From NCBI GenBank assembly GCA_023134145.1, contig JAGLUW010000032.1:1-64000 (forward strand): a stretch of 64,000 nt of DNA. Reading direction: 5' to 3'. Source of the DNA: Sulfuriflexus sp. (GTDB lineage: Bacteria > Pseudomonadota > Gammaproteobacteria > AKS1). The notes beneath the pieces were generated by a model. That model had not been told where the DNA came from, searched no databases, and saw only the letters and a program-made list of their open reading frames with translations. Shown piece after piece: positions 17,879 through 27,022 of the stretch (position 1 is its first letter; each line of letters starts with the position of its first letter). A program made the translations under genes and the position numbers.

Positions 17879-20362
17879 TCATTCTTGTTTTATTGGAACA
17901 ACTCCCCAAACCTTCTCTGCATATTCTTTAATCGCGCGATCACTTGATAGATGCCCCATCATCCCGACATTTTTAATTGCGCTGGTCGCCCATGCATGAG
18001 GATTATCGTAAAGCTTATCAGCCCGTAGTTGCGCATCTATATAGCTCGCATAATCAGCACAAAGCATATATTGATCATGCTCTAATAAATTACTCACTAA
18101 TGATTCATAACGATCGCGATCTTCATGCGAGAAGTATCCCGAACCAATCATGTCGATAGCTTCTTTGAGACGCGGATCATTGTTATAAAAATCACGTGGT
18201 GAATATCCTTGTGCCCATTGCGCACTCACTTCGTCTGTATTCATGCCAAAACTAAATATATTTTCCTTACCAACTGCTTCGGCAATTTCAATATTTGCAC
18301 CATCTTGTGTGCCGATGGTCATCGCACCATTAAGTGCGAGTTTCATATTACCCGTGCCCGATGCTTCCATTCCCGCCAAGGAAATTTGCTCAGAAAGATC
18401 GGCCGCAGGAATAATGTCTTCGGCAGTGGAGACATCATAATTAGGAATAAACACAACCCGTAACATTCCCATCACAGCAGGATCATTATTCACCATGTCA
18501 GCCACATCGTTAATTAATTTTATGATTAATTTCGCCATCGCGTAACCTGGTGCTGCTTTACCGCTAAAGATAACCGTGCGCGGTACTAATTCATCGGTTT
18601 CACCTCGGCGAATCATGTTGTAGCGTGTGATCACATGCAGCACATTTAATAACTGACGTTTGTATTCATGCATGCGTTTCACTTGCACATCAAACATAGA
18701 TGAAGGATCAACTTTAATGCCAAGATGCATATCGATTAATTCTGCAAGTTTTTCTTTGTTATCATGTTTTACTTTCATAAACTTTTTATGAAACTCAATA
18801 TCATCAGCAAATAGTAGCAATTCTTCGAGACGTGATAATTCAGTTAACCAACTACCTTTTATTTTACTGCTGATCAATTTAGCCAGCATAGGATTCGCTT
18901 GGTTTAACCATCGCCGCGGCGTAATGCCATTGGTAATGTTAATAATTTTATTGGGATACAGTTCATCAAAATCAGAGAAAATAGTTTGCCGCATTAATTC
19001 TGTGTGGATTGCGGAAACTCCGTTGACTTTATGGCTACCCACTATTGCTAGGTGCGCCATACGAATACGCTTTTCACCTTGGTCATCAATAATTGACATC
19101 CGTTGCATACGTGCAATGTCATCAGGAAAGCAATGTAAAACATCTTTTAAGAACCGATGATTAATTTCATAAATTATTTTCAGGTGTCTTGGTAGTACCG
19201 CTTCAAACAACGGCACAGGCCAAGTTTCTAATGCTTCCGGTAACAAAGTGTGATTGGTGTATGAGAAAACCTTGCGACTAATTTCCCATGCTTGTTTCCA
19301 TGGCATCGCGTGCACGTCAACCAAGATGCGCATTAACTCAGCTATAGCTATTGCTGGATGCGTGTCATTAAGTTGGATAGCAACCTTGTCAGCAAGATCA
19401 GAATAATCATCATGGTTCTTACTGTGTCGATATAAAATATCTTGTAAGGATGCGCTAACAAAAAAGTATTGTTGTTTAAGGCGCAGCGCCTGTCCCATGC
19501 TGGTTGTATCATCAGGATATAAAACTTTAGAAAGATTTTCAGATTCATTCTTTTCGGCAACGGCTTTTATATAGTTACCTTCATTGAAATATTTTAAATC
19601 AAAATCACGCGAGGCCTTCGCCGACCAAAGGCGCATATTATTCACTGTGCCATTTTGATATCCGGGTATGGGTGTATCAACCGCCATTGCCATGACTTCT
19701 TCTGCATCAACCCAATGATGACGCATGCAACCTTTCTCGTCACAAAACTCTACTGCACGACCCGCAAATTTTACGGGGTAGAGTAATTCCGCACGGGGAA
19801 ACTCCCATGGGTTGCCGTAGCGTAACCAATTATCAGGATGCTCAACTTGCCAACCATTTTCAATGCGCTGATTAAACATGCCATATTCATAACGAATGCC
19901 ATAGCCGTAACCTGGCATCTGTAATGTTGCTAATGAATCGAGGTAACACGCGGCTAAACGACCAAGACCACCATTACCTAAACCTGCATCGGGTTCCAGA
20001 TCACGAATTTCTTCCATGTCGACACCGACTTCGTGCAGAGACTTCTCACACTCATCACTCATGCCAAGATTGAGCATACCGTTGGTTAAAGTACGCCCCA
20101 TCAGGAATTCTAGCGACAAATAATAAACCCGCTTAACGTCATGCGTGTGATAACTACGCATGGTTTCAATCCAGCGTTCCATCAAACGATCACGCACAAC
20201 ATAACTCGCCGTGTTTAACCAATCATGTGGCGTCGCTGTTGAGGCATCCTTGCCCGCAGAATATTCAAGCCGATTTGCCAGAGAATGTTTTAGGGCACGA
20301 ACATCCGCATCCAATGGGTCGTAGCTAAAACCACCTGAATTATCCGATTTCCCCGTGGCCAT
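17879..20362 (-). CDS. glgP: Glycogen/alpha-glucan phosphorylase
   Basis: An 827-residue GT35 enzyme that releases glucose 1-phosphate from alpha-1,4-glucans using pyridoxal phosphate. Visible: the N-terminal YYLSLEFLMGRTL, GNGGLGRLAACYLDS, the catalytic-site HEYKRQLLNVLH region, and the cofactor Lys in EASGTGNMKLALNG (about residue 675). Full length for the family. No other glycogen genes are adjacent, so it stands alone. The IS30 element ends only 54 bases beyond its stop. Confidence 0.96.
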   Translation of the reverse strand: MATGKSDNSGGFSYDPLDADVRALKHSLANRLEYSAGKDASTATPHDWLNTASYVVRDRLMERWIETMRSYHTHDVKRVYYLSLEFLMGRTLTNGMLNLGMSDECEKSLHEVGVDMEEIRDLEPDAGLGNGGLGRLAACYLDSLATLQMPGYGYGIRYEYGMFNQRIENGWQVEHPDNWLRYGNPWEFPRAELLYPVKFAGRAVEFCDEKGCMRHHWVDAEEVMAMAVDTPIPGYQNGTVNNMRLWSAKASRDFDLKYFNEGNYIKAVAEKNESENLSKVLYPDDTTSMGQALRLKQQYFFVSASLQDILYRHSKNHDDYSDLADKVAIQLNDTHPAIAIAELMRILVDVHAMPWKQAWEISRKVFSYTNHTLLPEALETWPVPLFEAVLPRHLKIIYEINHRFLKDVLHCFPDDIARMQRMSIIDDQGEKRIRMAHLAIVGSHKVNGVSAIHTELMRQTIFSDFDELYPNKIINITNGITPRRWLNQANPMLAKLISSKIKGSWLTELSRLEELLLFADDIEFHKKFMKVKHDNKEKLAELIDMHLGIKVDPSSMFDVQVKRMHEYKRQLLNVLHVITRYNMIRRGETDELVPRTVIFSGKAAPGYAMAKLIIKLINDVADMVNNDPAVMGMLRVVFIPNYDVSTAEDIIPAADLSEQISLAGMEASGTGNMKLALNGAMTIGTQDGANIEIAEAVGKENIFSFGMNTDEVSAQWAQGYSPRDFYNNDPRLKEAIDMIGSGYFSHEDRDRYESLVSNLLEHDQYMLCADYASYIDAQLRADKLYDNPHAWATSAIKNVGMMGHLSSDRAIKEYAEKVWGVVPIKQE

Positions 20363-20468
20363 ATCCCTATCTCCAGATTGTGTTTATTGCTACGTCCGTT
20401 CTATTCGTATCGACCGAAAAGTCTAAATCTCAACCTACTCTCATTATAGGCTCATAATAACCTTAACC

Positions 20469-20497
20469 TTGACGAGGTAGTTTTGTACGAATATGCT
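20469..20497 (+). promoter_or_regulatory. Sigma-70-type promoter for the DUF3135 gene
   Basis: TTGACG, a 17-base spacer, then TATGCT. It precedes the ATG at 20569 by about 70 bases. Inferred from sequence pattern only. Confidence 0.5.
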
Positions 20498-20568
20498 GAT
20501 TTTTTGTGCAATCCTTTGACAGAGATCCCATTTGACGGGATGATGAGCACCTGTGGAGCTAAATAATT

Positions 20569-20943
20569 ATGATAGATAACAACATAGCAACGCAGATGGA
20601 CTTTGATGACTGGTTACAACTGGCCATGAATGACCCAGATGCCTTTGAGACCGCACGTACAGCGGCTATTCAGGCCTTCCTTGCCTCGACCCCCGCACAC
20701 TCACGCAAGCGCTTAACCGGTCTACAATGGCGTATTGATATGATGCGCGAAAGCAGCAGAACCCCAATGGCAGCCTGCCAAGCTATATATAGTATGATGT
20801 GGGACAAGCTAGCAGGAGATCACGGCATGCTAGACAGCCTAAAAATGTTCACAAATGAAGGTTTTGACAACCTACAACCCACGCATAACGCCGATATATT
20901 GCCTTTCCAACCACGCTTAGAGGAAAGCCGCGAACCTAGCTAG
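20569..20943 (+). CDS. DUF3135 family protein
   Basis: A 124-residue soluble protein with the DUF3135 pattern: FDDWLQLAMNDPDAFE at the start, then RLTGLQWRIDMMRE and a PMAACQAIYSMMWDKL segment. The function of the family is unknown. It has no signal peptide or cysteine motif. A GTGGAG Shine-Dalgarno lies 10 bases before the ATG. It sits between glgP (divergent) and rpmE, with its own likely promoter. Confidence 0.8.
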   Translation: MIDNNIATQMDFDDWLQLAMNDPDAFETARTAAIQAFLASTPAHSRKRLTGLQWRIDMMRESSRTPMAACQAIYSMMWDKLAGDHGMLDSLKMFTNEGFDNLQPTHNADILPFQPRLEESREPS

Positions 20944-20953
20944 TAACTGGCAC

Positions 20954-20982
20954 TTGCCGAACGTTGCAGTTTTCCGTATTAT
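20954..20982 (+). promoter_or_regulatory. Sigma-70-type promoter for rpmE
   Basis: TTGCCG, a 17-base spacer, then TATTAT, followed directly by a GC-rich discriminator GCGCGCCC. A GC-rich discriminator is typical of growth-rate-regulated ribosomal promoters. Confidence 0.6.
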
Positions 20983-21038
20983 GCGCGCCCTTAACCCTGC
21001 GTCACAGGGACGCACACAAGATTCTGAGGAAATAGGCC

Positions 21039-21251
21039 ATGAAGCCAGAGATTCATCCTTCATACGAGACCGTTAAGGTCACTTGCAGCTGTGGTAACAG
21101 CTTCGAAACGAATTCAACCGTCGGTAAAGACGCTATGGCTATCGAAGTATGCTCAGAATGCCACCCGTTCTTCACTGGTAAGCAGAAATTGCTTGATACC
21201 GAAGGTCGTGTTGATAAATTCAAGCAGAAGTACGGTCGCCGCAAAGCGTAA
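21039..21251 (+). CDS. rpmE: 50S ribosomal protein L31, zinc type
   Basis: A 70-residue L31 with Cys16, Cys18, Cys38 and Cys41 forming the zinc site (CSCG and [12 protein letters not shown]) that distinguishes RpmE from the zinc-free paralogue YkgM/RpmE2. It bridges the large subunit to the small-subunit head. Shine-Dalgarno GAGGAA precedes the ATG. A terminator follows within 55 bases. Confidence 0.97.
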   Translation: MKPEIHPSYETVKVTCSCGNSFETNSTVGKDAMAIEVCSECHPFFTGKQKLLDTEGRVDKFKQKYGRRKA

Positions 21252-21256
21252 GCTAT

Positions 21257-22060
21257 ATGCAGCAATCATTGCTTTTAAAGGCGCTCATTCGTGGGCGCCT
21301 TTTTTATTGCCTGCTATTTAGCTTAGTCAGCGGCTTAAGCTTAACGGCACAAGCCGCACCACTCTGTCCTGCCAACCAGTTAGATAGACAAGTTCAGGTT
21401 CGCTATGTGCATGATGGCGACACCTTACATTTAAAGAGTGGTGAAAAGGTTCGCCTAATCGGTATCGATACCCCAGAGCTAGCGCGAAAAGGACGACCAA
21501 ACCAACCGCTCGCAATCAAGGCACGTGATCGACTAAGACAGCTTGTTGCGAACAGTAATAACCAACTTGGCCTGCGACTGGATAATGAACATGTCGACCG
21601 CTACGGACGCAGCCTTGCCCACCTCTATAATCAGAATGGTTCGAGTATATCCGCGCAACTACTCCAAGAAGGCTTCGCTACTCTGCTTGCTGTGCCACCG
21701 AACCTGAATGGGCTTGATTGCTATTCACGCGCCGAAACACGGGCACAACAATCCAATATTGGAATCTGGCAACTCCCAACTTATCGCACTATCTCCAGCA
21801 CCGAACTACCTCGCAATGCGCGCGGCTACCGACACGTTTCGGGTAAGGTCATCCGTATTGGCGAAGGCCGCCGCAACCTTTGGCTAAATCTGCCCAACAA
21901 GGTTGCCCTGCGCATCGAGAAAAATGAACTCCATCTATTCAGCGCACTCAAACCTCGTGAGTTACTTGGTAAAACAATCACAGGGCGAGGCTGGCTATAT
22001 GAACATAAAGGTGAATTACGCATGCGACTGCGCACTCGCTATGCACTTAAAATTCATTAA
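21257..22060 (+). CDS. Secreted SNase-like (thermonuclease family) nuclease
   Basis: A 267-residue protein with a signal peptide (about residues 1-33, ending LTAQAA) and a staphylococcal-nuclease-like OB fold: HDGDTLHL, VRLIGIDTPELA (calcium Asp and catalytic Arg region) and VDRYGRSLAHLY. A C-terminal beta region follows. The predicted activity is calcium-dependent nucleic acid cleavage in the periplasm or outside. The rpmE terminator lies inside the first 17 codons, so transcripts from rpmE would mostly stop before it; expression from an internal promoter or read-through is implied. A nuclease next to rpmE is also known in Pseudomonas. Confidence 0.85.
   Translation: MQQSLLLKALIRGRLFYCLLFSLVSGLSLTAQAAPLCPANQLDRQVQVRYVHDGDTLHLKSGEKVRLIGIDTPELARKGRPNQPLAIKARDRLRQLVANSNNQLGLRLDNEHVDRYGRSLAHLYNQNGSSISAQLLQEGFATLLAVPPNLNGLDCYSRAETRAQQSNIGIWQLPTYRTISSTELPRNARGYRHVSGKVIRIGEGRRNLWLNLPNKVALRIEKNELHLFSALKPRELLGKTITGRGWLYEHKGELRMRLRTRYALKIH
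21277..21306 (+). terminator. Rho-independent terminator of rpmE, inside the next gene's 5' end
   Basis: Arms AAAGGCGC and GCGCCTTT enclose a ten-base loop and run into a T-tract ending at 21306. It starts 26 bases after the rpmE stop and overlaps the signal-peptide codons of the nuclease gene. Confidence 0.82.
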
Positions 22061-22105
22061 CACTCTCGACTTGACGCCACCTTCAACCACAACGACACTA
22101 ATCCA

Positions 22106-23566
22106 ATGCATCTATTTGTAAACATGCGCCTCGGCTTACTTTTTTTACTCGTGCTGCTCAGCGGTTGTGCGGTTAACCCTGTCACTGGCGAATCTGATTT
22201 TGTGCTCATGTCAGAAGATGAAGAAATCGCTATTGGTCGAGAAAACCACAGTAAGATAATCCAGCGCTATGGTTTATACGATAAGCCCTCGTTACAGCAG
22301 TATGTGCAAAAAATCGGCGATCGACTTGCCGCCAAAAGCCATCGCAAAAATCTGATTTTTCGCTTTACTGTTCTTGATTCCAACGAGATCAACGCCTTTG
22401 CCCTACCTGGTGGCTATATCTACATTACTCGCGGCTTGATGGCCTATCTCAGTAACGAGGCTGAACTCGCCGCTGTACTGGGGCACGAAATTGGCCACGT
22501 CACCGCACGCCACTCTGTTCGCCAACAAAGTGCTGCCGCAGCAACGGGACTCCTAACCGCTATTTTGGCCTCGCAAACAGGCGTTAATGGTGCAGGAGAT
22601 CTGCTTAATGCCATTGGTACTGCACTGGTTCGCGGTTATGGCCGTGAACATGAACTTGAATCAGATCGTCTCGGTGCAGAATATCTAGCTCTCAGTGGTT
22701 ATGATCCCCTTGCCATGCTTGAGGTTATTCGTGTACTAAAAAATCAAGAAATCTACGACAAACAACTTGCCAAGAGTGAAGGCCGTGAACCGCGGGCTTA
22801 CCACGGCGTCTTTGCCACCCATCCTGATAATGATAAACGTCTACAAGAAGTCGTGATGCGCGCCCAGCAACTCAAGAAAACATCGGCTAACCGTAATAAT
22901 CGCGTCGACTTCCTTCGTAATATAGAAGGACTGGTATTTGGCGATAGCGAGAAACAAGGCATCATCCGAGGCAATCACTTTTATCACCAAGAATTAGATA
23001 TCAGCATTAAGTTACCGAAGAACTGGCGTATCGAAAATCGACCTGATCGTATCGTTGCCATTGCGCCTGAGAATAAAGGCCTGCTGCAAATTACCACTGT
23101 GGATCTCAACCGGCGCCTCAGCCCACGGAAATTCCTAAAGAAACGCCTTAAATTAAAAAATCTACAGCAAGGTGAACATTTTCGCCATCACGGTCGTGAA
23201 GGCTACACCGCCATTTCATCGGTTCGATCTACTTACGGCACACGCTTGATGCGTTTTATTGTTATCTATAAAGAAAACAGCGCATGGGTATTTCAAGGTG
23301 TCGCTAAAGATAAAAAACACCCTTATCAATTCGACGATTTGATTCTTGCCTCTGCCAAAAGTTTCCGTAACCTCACCAAGACAGAACGCGCCCAAGCCGA
23401 ACCACGCCGGATTCATATTATATCGGCGAAGAAAGACACCCGCTTTGCCAAGTTAGCGAAAAAATCACAGCTCGGGGCAAATGCCGAAGCGCAGCTACGT
23501 TTACTTAACAAACATTACCCCGATGGTGAGCCCGCAGTAGGCACACCACTGAAAATTATTCGCTAG
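22106..23566 (+). CDS. M48-family zinc metalloprotease, lipoprotein, LysM-like C-terminus
   Basis: A 486-residue protein. It has a lipoprotein signal with lipobox LSGC (Cys21 from this start; an ATG at 22124 is equally plausible), a peptidase M48 domain with the zinc motif HEIGH and a downstream Glu in HELESDRLGAEY, and a C-terminal region ending GEPAVGTPLKIIR that resembles the LysM-like tail of related Zn-dependent proteases. It resembles BepA/LoiP-type periplasmic quality-control proteases attached to the envelope. The next gene, malic enzyme, starts 60 bases later. Confidence 0.9.
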   Translation: MHLFVNMRLGLLFLLVLLSGCAVNPVTGESDFVLMSEDEEIAIGRENHSKIIQRYGLYDKPSLQQYVQKIGDRLAAKSHRKNLIFRFTVLDSNEINAFALPGGYIYITRGLMAYLSNEAELAAVLGHEIGHVTARHSVRQQSAAAATGLLTAILASQTGVNGAGDLLNAIGTALVRGYGREHELESDRLGAEYLALSGYDPLAMLEVIRVLKNQEIYDKQLAKSEGREPRAYHGVFATHPDNDKRLQEVVMRAQQLKKTSANRNNRVDFLRNIEGLVFGDSEKQGIIRGNHFYHQELDISIKLPKNWRIENRPDRIVAIAPENKGLLQITTVDLNRRLSPRKFLKKRLKLKNLQQGEHFRHHGREGYTAISSVRSTYGTRLMRFIVIYKENSAWVFQGVAKDKKHPYQFDDLILASAKSFRNLTKTERAQAEPRRIHIISAKKDTRFAKLAKKSQLGANAEAQLRLLNKHYPDGEPAVGTPLKIIR

Positions 23567-23626
23567 CCGCAGGCAAAACCAATAAAGCCGTGTAGAATAG
23601 CGGCTTGTTTAAGACGAGCTATCACC

Positions 23627-24883
23627 ATGACCGACATGATCGAAGACTTAAAAACTGCCGCACTGCGTTATCACGCTGAACCCAGCGCTGGCAAAATCGC
23701 GATTCAAGTCACCAAAGACTGCGCTTCCCAACAAGATCTCTCGCTAGCCTATACCCCAGGCGTTGCCGCACCTTGTCGTGAAATCGAAGCCGACAGTGAA
23801 GCGGCTTACAAGTACACCTCCAAAGGTAATTTAGTCGCGGTCATTACCGATGGCACTGCTGTCTTAGGTTTAGGCAATATCGGTGCATTAGCCGGCAAGC
23901 CGGTGATGGAAGGCAAGGCTGTATTATTCAAACGCTTTGCTGATATTGATTGCTTTGATATTGAGGTGGATGCCGATGAACCTGATGATTTCGTTGATAC
24001 CGTAGCGCGTATCGCTTCTGGCTTCGGTGGCATCAATTTGGAAGACATCGCCGCACCACATTGTTTCGATATTGAAAAACGTCTTATCGAGAAATTAGAT
24101 ATTCCTGTGTTTCACGATGACCAACATGGCACAGCAATTATTATTACTGCCGGTTTGAAAAATGCCTTAGAACTTCAAGGCAAAGATTTTGCCAACATTA
24201 AAGTTGTTTGCCTTGGTGCGGGTGCTGCCGGTATCGCCTCCATGAATATGTTAATGGCCATGGGCACACCGAAAGAAAATATCATGCTCTGTGATCGCAA
24301 AGGCGTTGTGCACAGTGGTCGCGATGATCTCAACGAGCAAAAACAAAACTTTGCTAGCAACCACACACAACGAACACTCGCCGAAGCAATGCAAGGTGCC
24401 GATGTTTGTATTGGTGTATCCGGACCGAATCTTATCGGCACCGATATGGTAAAAAGTATGGCCGACAAGCCGGTGGTATTTGCCCTGTCTAATCCTGATC
24501 CGGAAATTAGTCCTGCCGATGCACTTGCTGCACGAGATGATTTAATTATGGGCACAGGACGTTCTGACTATCCGAACCAGGTTAATAATGTACTTGGCTT
24601 CCCCTTTATTTTCCGTGGTGCACTCGATGTGCGTGCCAGTGAAATTAACGAAGCAATGAAAATTGCTGCAGTAAATGCCTTGGCCAGTTTGGCTAAAGAG
24701 CCGGTACCACAAGAGGTTTGTGATGCCTATGGTGGTACATCGTTTGAGTTTGGTGCTAATTATATTATTCCAAAGCCATTAGACCCTCGGCTTAAAGATT
24801 TTGTTTCTGCAGCGGTTGCACATGCTGCCGTTACATCCGGTGTTGCAAAGAAGGCTTACCCAAGCCATTACCCTAAGATCTAA
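23627..24883 (+). CDS. Malic enzyme (oxaloacetate-decarboxylating), short form
   Basis: A 418-residue malic enzyme lacking the phosphotransacetylase-like tail of MaeB. Visible: SLAYTPGVAAPC, the VITDGTAVLGLGNIG block, catalytic FHDDQHGTA, and the Rossmann motif VVCLGAGAAGIA. It converts malate to pyruvate with CO2 release and NAD(P)H formation; cofactor preference cannot be read here. The TAA stop overlaps the ATG of the next gene (TAATG). The rpmE-nuclease-malic enzyme-PBP order is conserved in other gammaproteobacteria. Confidence 0.93.
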   Translation: MTDMIEDLKTAALRYHAEPSAGKIAIQVTKDCASQQDLSLAYTPGVAAPCREIEADSEAAYKYTSKGNLVAVITDGTAVLGLGNIGALAGKPVMEGKAVLFKRFADIDCFDIEVDADEPDDFVDTVARIASGFGGINLEDIAAPHCFDIEKRLIEKLDIPVFHDDQHGTAIIITAGLKNALELQGKDFANIKVVCLGAGAAGIASMNMLMAMGTPKENIMLCDRKGVVHSGRDDLNEQKQNFASNHTQRTLAEAMQGADVCIGVSGPNLIGTDMVKSMADKPVVFALSNPDPEISPADALAARDDLIMGTGRSDYPNQVNNVLGFPFIFRGALDVRASEINEAMKIAAVNALASLAKEPVPQEVCDAYGGTSFEFGANYIIPKPLDPRLKDFVSAAVAHAAVTSGVAKKAYPSHYPKI

Positions 24884-25356
24884 TGATTAGAAAATTTCAT
24901 TTTCTAGCAATCGCGATTTATCTTGGTTTAACAACACATATCTATGCGGGTGAGCTTATCGCTCCGACTGCGGTTATTAACGATCAATCAAATATTGTTG
25001 ATCTAGGTTTAAAGGGTAAACAGCTCGGCCAAGTTAAAAGTACTTACCTAATTCCCCTTATACTCGAACAAGCACCGATCAAAGCCAGTATCGAATTATC
25101 GTTTGTTATTCTAACAACTGGCATTTGTCCTACCAGCTATTTTCCTACCGAGATTTTCTTAAATAATGAAAGTATTGCCGAAATTGATTTTCGTGAACTT
25201 GATGAAGGTTCAAAACAATCACTAAGTATCGAACTGCCAATGCCATATCAACAGCAAGGTAAAAACCAAATAAAAATAATTACTGGCGACTGTAATGAAG
25301 GGTTAGATAGCCTACGCTTTAATGATGTTGCATTGCACATTGAAAAATCATCTTAA
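24883..25356 (+). CDS. Unknown secreted protein, translationally coupled to malic enzyme
   Basis: A 157-residue protein that I do not recognise. A signal peptide (about residues 1-22, ending IYAG) is followed by a beta-rich domain with two Cys (TGICPT and TGDCNEG) that could form a disulphide; alternating hydrophobic strands suggest a jelly-roll or carbohydrate-binding-like fold. The start codon overlaps the malic enzyme stop. No function can be assigned. Confidence 0.7.
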   Translation: MIRKFHFLAIAIYLGLTTHIYAGELIAPTAVINDQSNIVDLGLKGKQLGQVKSTYLIPLILEQAPIKASIELSFVILTTGICPTSYFPTEIFLNNESIAEIDFRELDEGSKQSLSIELPMPYQQQGKNQIKIITGDCNEGLDSLRFNDVALHIEKSS

Positions 25357-25422
25357 TAATGACAACTCATAAAATCTTGCTACTATTAGATCAATACACA
25401 CAGCAACTCTGAGATTATTATT

Positions 25423-25830
25423 TTGTTACGCATATCTTTTCTAATCATCTTGTTCATTAGTAGCCAATTAAGTGCAACTGAGGTATATCGCAGTATCGAT
25501 AAAAATGGTCGCACTGTTTATAGCGAAGATCCTCCCCAAGGGAAAGAGCATGAACTTATTGATATCGAGATTAAAAATAAACTCGGCGCAAAAATTGATC
25601 CTTCTCCTAAAAGTCAACATTACCGTCCCTTTGTCCCTTCAAACCCGATAAAATCATCACCAAGGCTTCATACTGGTAACTCATCATCAAAGAAAACTGA
25701 AAAATTAGACATGAAAACATTGCAAGAAAAATGTGAAAGCTATCGCAATGCATCCACTCGCACCAACTTCACTCGTGAGCAACGTAAAAAACGCGATTAC
25801 TGGTGCAGCCGACTACACCGTGGCAAATAA
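25423..25830 (+). CDS. DUF4124-domain secreted protein (copy 1)
   Basis: A 135-residue protein starting at TTG (25423). A signal peptide ends near LSA; then the DUF4124 signature TEVYRSIDKNGRTVYSEDPPQG (given as TEVYRSIDKNG and VYSEDPPQG), a proline/lysine-rich linker, and a C-terminal helix with two Cys (EKCESYR and RDYWCSRL). DUF4124 proteins are periplasmic with unknown function. It is paralogous to the next gene and to the gene at 63525. Confidence 0.78.
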   Translation: MLRISFLIILFISSQLSATEVYRSIDKNGRTVYSEDPPQGKEHELIDIEIKNKLGAKIDPSPKSQHYRPFVPSNPIKSSPRLHTGNSSSKKTEKLDMKTLQEKCESYRNASTRTNFTREQRKKRDYWCSRLHRGK

Positions 25831-25938
25831 CTAGCAACTAGCGACATCGTCCTACACAATCTACGCATTATCGCTTACATACAGCAGCACCTTGCCACTC
25901 TATTATTTTCTCTCTAACAACATCAGGGAGCGACAAGG

Positions 25939-26352
25939 ATGGTCCGCCTGTTATTGCTTTATAGTTTTTTATTACTACCTGCTCAACTATGTGCAAATGA
26001 AATATACCAATATAAAGATCAGTACGGTCGTCCTGTATTCAGTGACGAGCCTGCTGCTAATGGAACGCATGAAATAATCACTATAGAAATACAAAATGAC
26101 TATGATTGGCATAATCCGAAATTAAAATTACGTAAATCTAAAAAAACAGAATATAAAAAGAAACGTCGCAAGAAAAACAAGAAATCCTATACCTTTGCCG
26201 AATTACAAAACAAATGCACAAAAGCCCGCTATCGCCACCAAAACTACCGCGGTACTAAAAATGCCAGCGACTGGGGAACCTACAAATCAAAAATCAGTAA
26301 CTACGCGAGGAAACGAGACTACTGGTGTAGTCGAGCATTGAAGAGAAAATAA
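25939..26352 (+). CDS. DUF4124-domain secreted protein (copy 2)
   Basis: A 137-residue paralogue of the preceding gene. A signal peptide ending near LCA is followed by NEIYQYKDQYGRPVFSDEPAA (given as NEIYQYKDQYG and VFSDEP), a strongly basic KKRRKKNKK stretch, and a C-terminal pair of Cys in LQNKCTKAR and KRDYWCSRAL, the latter nearly identical to copy 1. Shine-Dalgarno GGGAG with AAGG precedes the ATG. Probably arose by tandem duplication. Confidence 0.78.
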   Translation: MVRLLLLYSFLLLPAQLCANEIYQYKDQYGRPVFSDEPAANGTHEIITIEIQNDYDWHNPKLKLRKSKKTEYKKKRRKKNKKSYTFAELQNKCTKARYRHQNYRGTKNASDWGTYKSKISNYARKRDYWCSRALKRK

Positions 26353-26385
26353 TAAAACCCAACGATCTTAGAAACTAAACCACAC

Positions 26386-26994
26386 TTACAACAACAAGGA
26401 AGCTTCCACCTTCTTAAGGTCATCCCGTTGCATCGGTTTACCATCAACCGATGACAGTGGTGCTTGTCGTTGCGACATAACTGGAAAAACAACAATATCA
26501 ATCGGCACATCACCTGCTATAAAACTATACGAAGGAAAATATTCGTATTTATCTTTACTTATTCGTAAACGTTTCTCGTTTTGCTCATAAGGGATTTTAT
26601 GTTGCTCAAGAAAGTGACCAAATAATTCCGAGGTATCTGAAAAAATATGTATATTCACATCAGAGTATTCACTTGCCGTACCGCGCTGCACTGAACCAAC
26701 CAGCCTTGGCTCAAAAGATTTTAATATCTGCATAGCCTTAATTGCCGTTTCACGCAATTCTTTTAGACGTTGTGGTTGTGATTCCGAATGAAATAATCTT
26801 TGATGTTCAAGGAGCGCTTGTTCAACTTCAGTATTACTCGGAATAACATGTTTGTCTGTTACGCCAAAACTATTCGCCGCTTTTTGTTTGGCCATCTGAA
26901 AATCTTTGATGCCATGCTCGGCTATTAAGCGAGCAGCCTCTTGAGCTATACGTTGCCTGGCATTAACATCTATGCGGTTGGCTTTGCGTGCCAT
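26386..26994 (-). CDS. Nucleotidyltransferase-like protein
   Basis: A 202-residue cytosolic protein. An N-terminal helical region (about 1-95) precedes a minimal nucleotidyltransferase signature: LVGSVQRGTASEYSDVNIHIF (GS...RG...SDVN, about residues 97-117) and a later acidic strand VPIDIVVFP that could supply the third carboxylate. Related small proteins are annotated as nucleotidyltransferases of unknown substrate. It is convergent with the DUF4124 gene, and the gene upstream on the same strand is PBP1A. Confidence 0.65.
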   Translation of the reverse strand: MARKANRIDVNARQRIAQEAARLIAEHGIKDFQMAKQKAANSFGVTDKHVIPSNTEVEQALLEHQRLFHSESQPQRLKELRETAIKAMQILKSFEPRLVGSVQRGTASEYSDVNIHIFSDTSELFGHFLEQHKIPYEQNEKRLRISKDKYEYFPSYSFIAGDVPIDIVVFPVMSQRQAPLSSVDGKPMQRDDLKKVEASLLL

Positions 26995-27022
26995 ATTCTT
27001 ACACCTACGGACTTTTTATATA

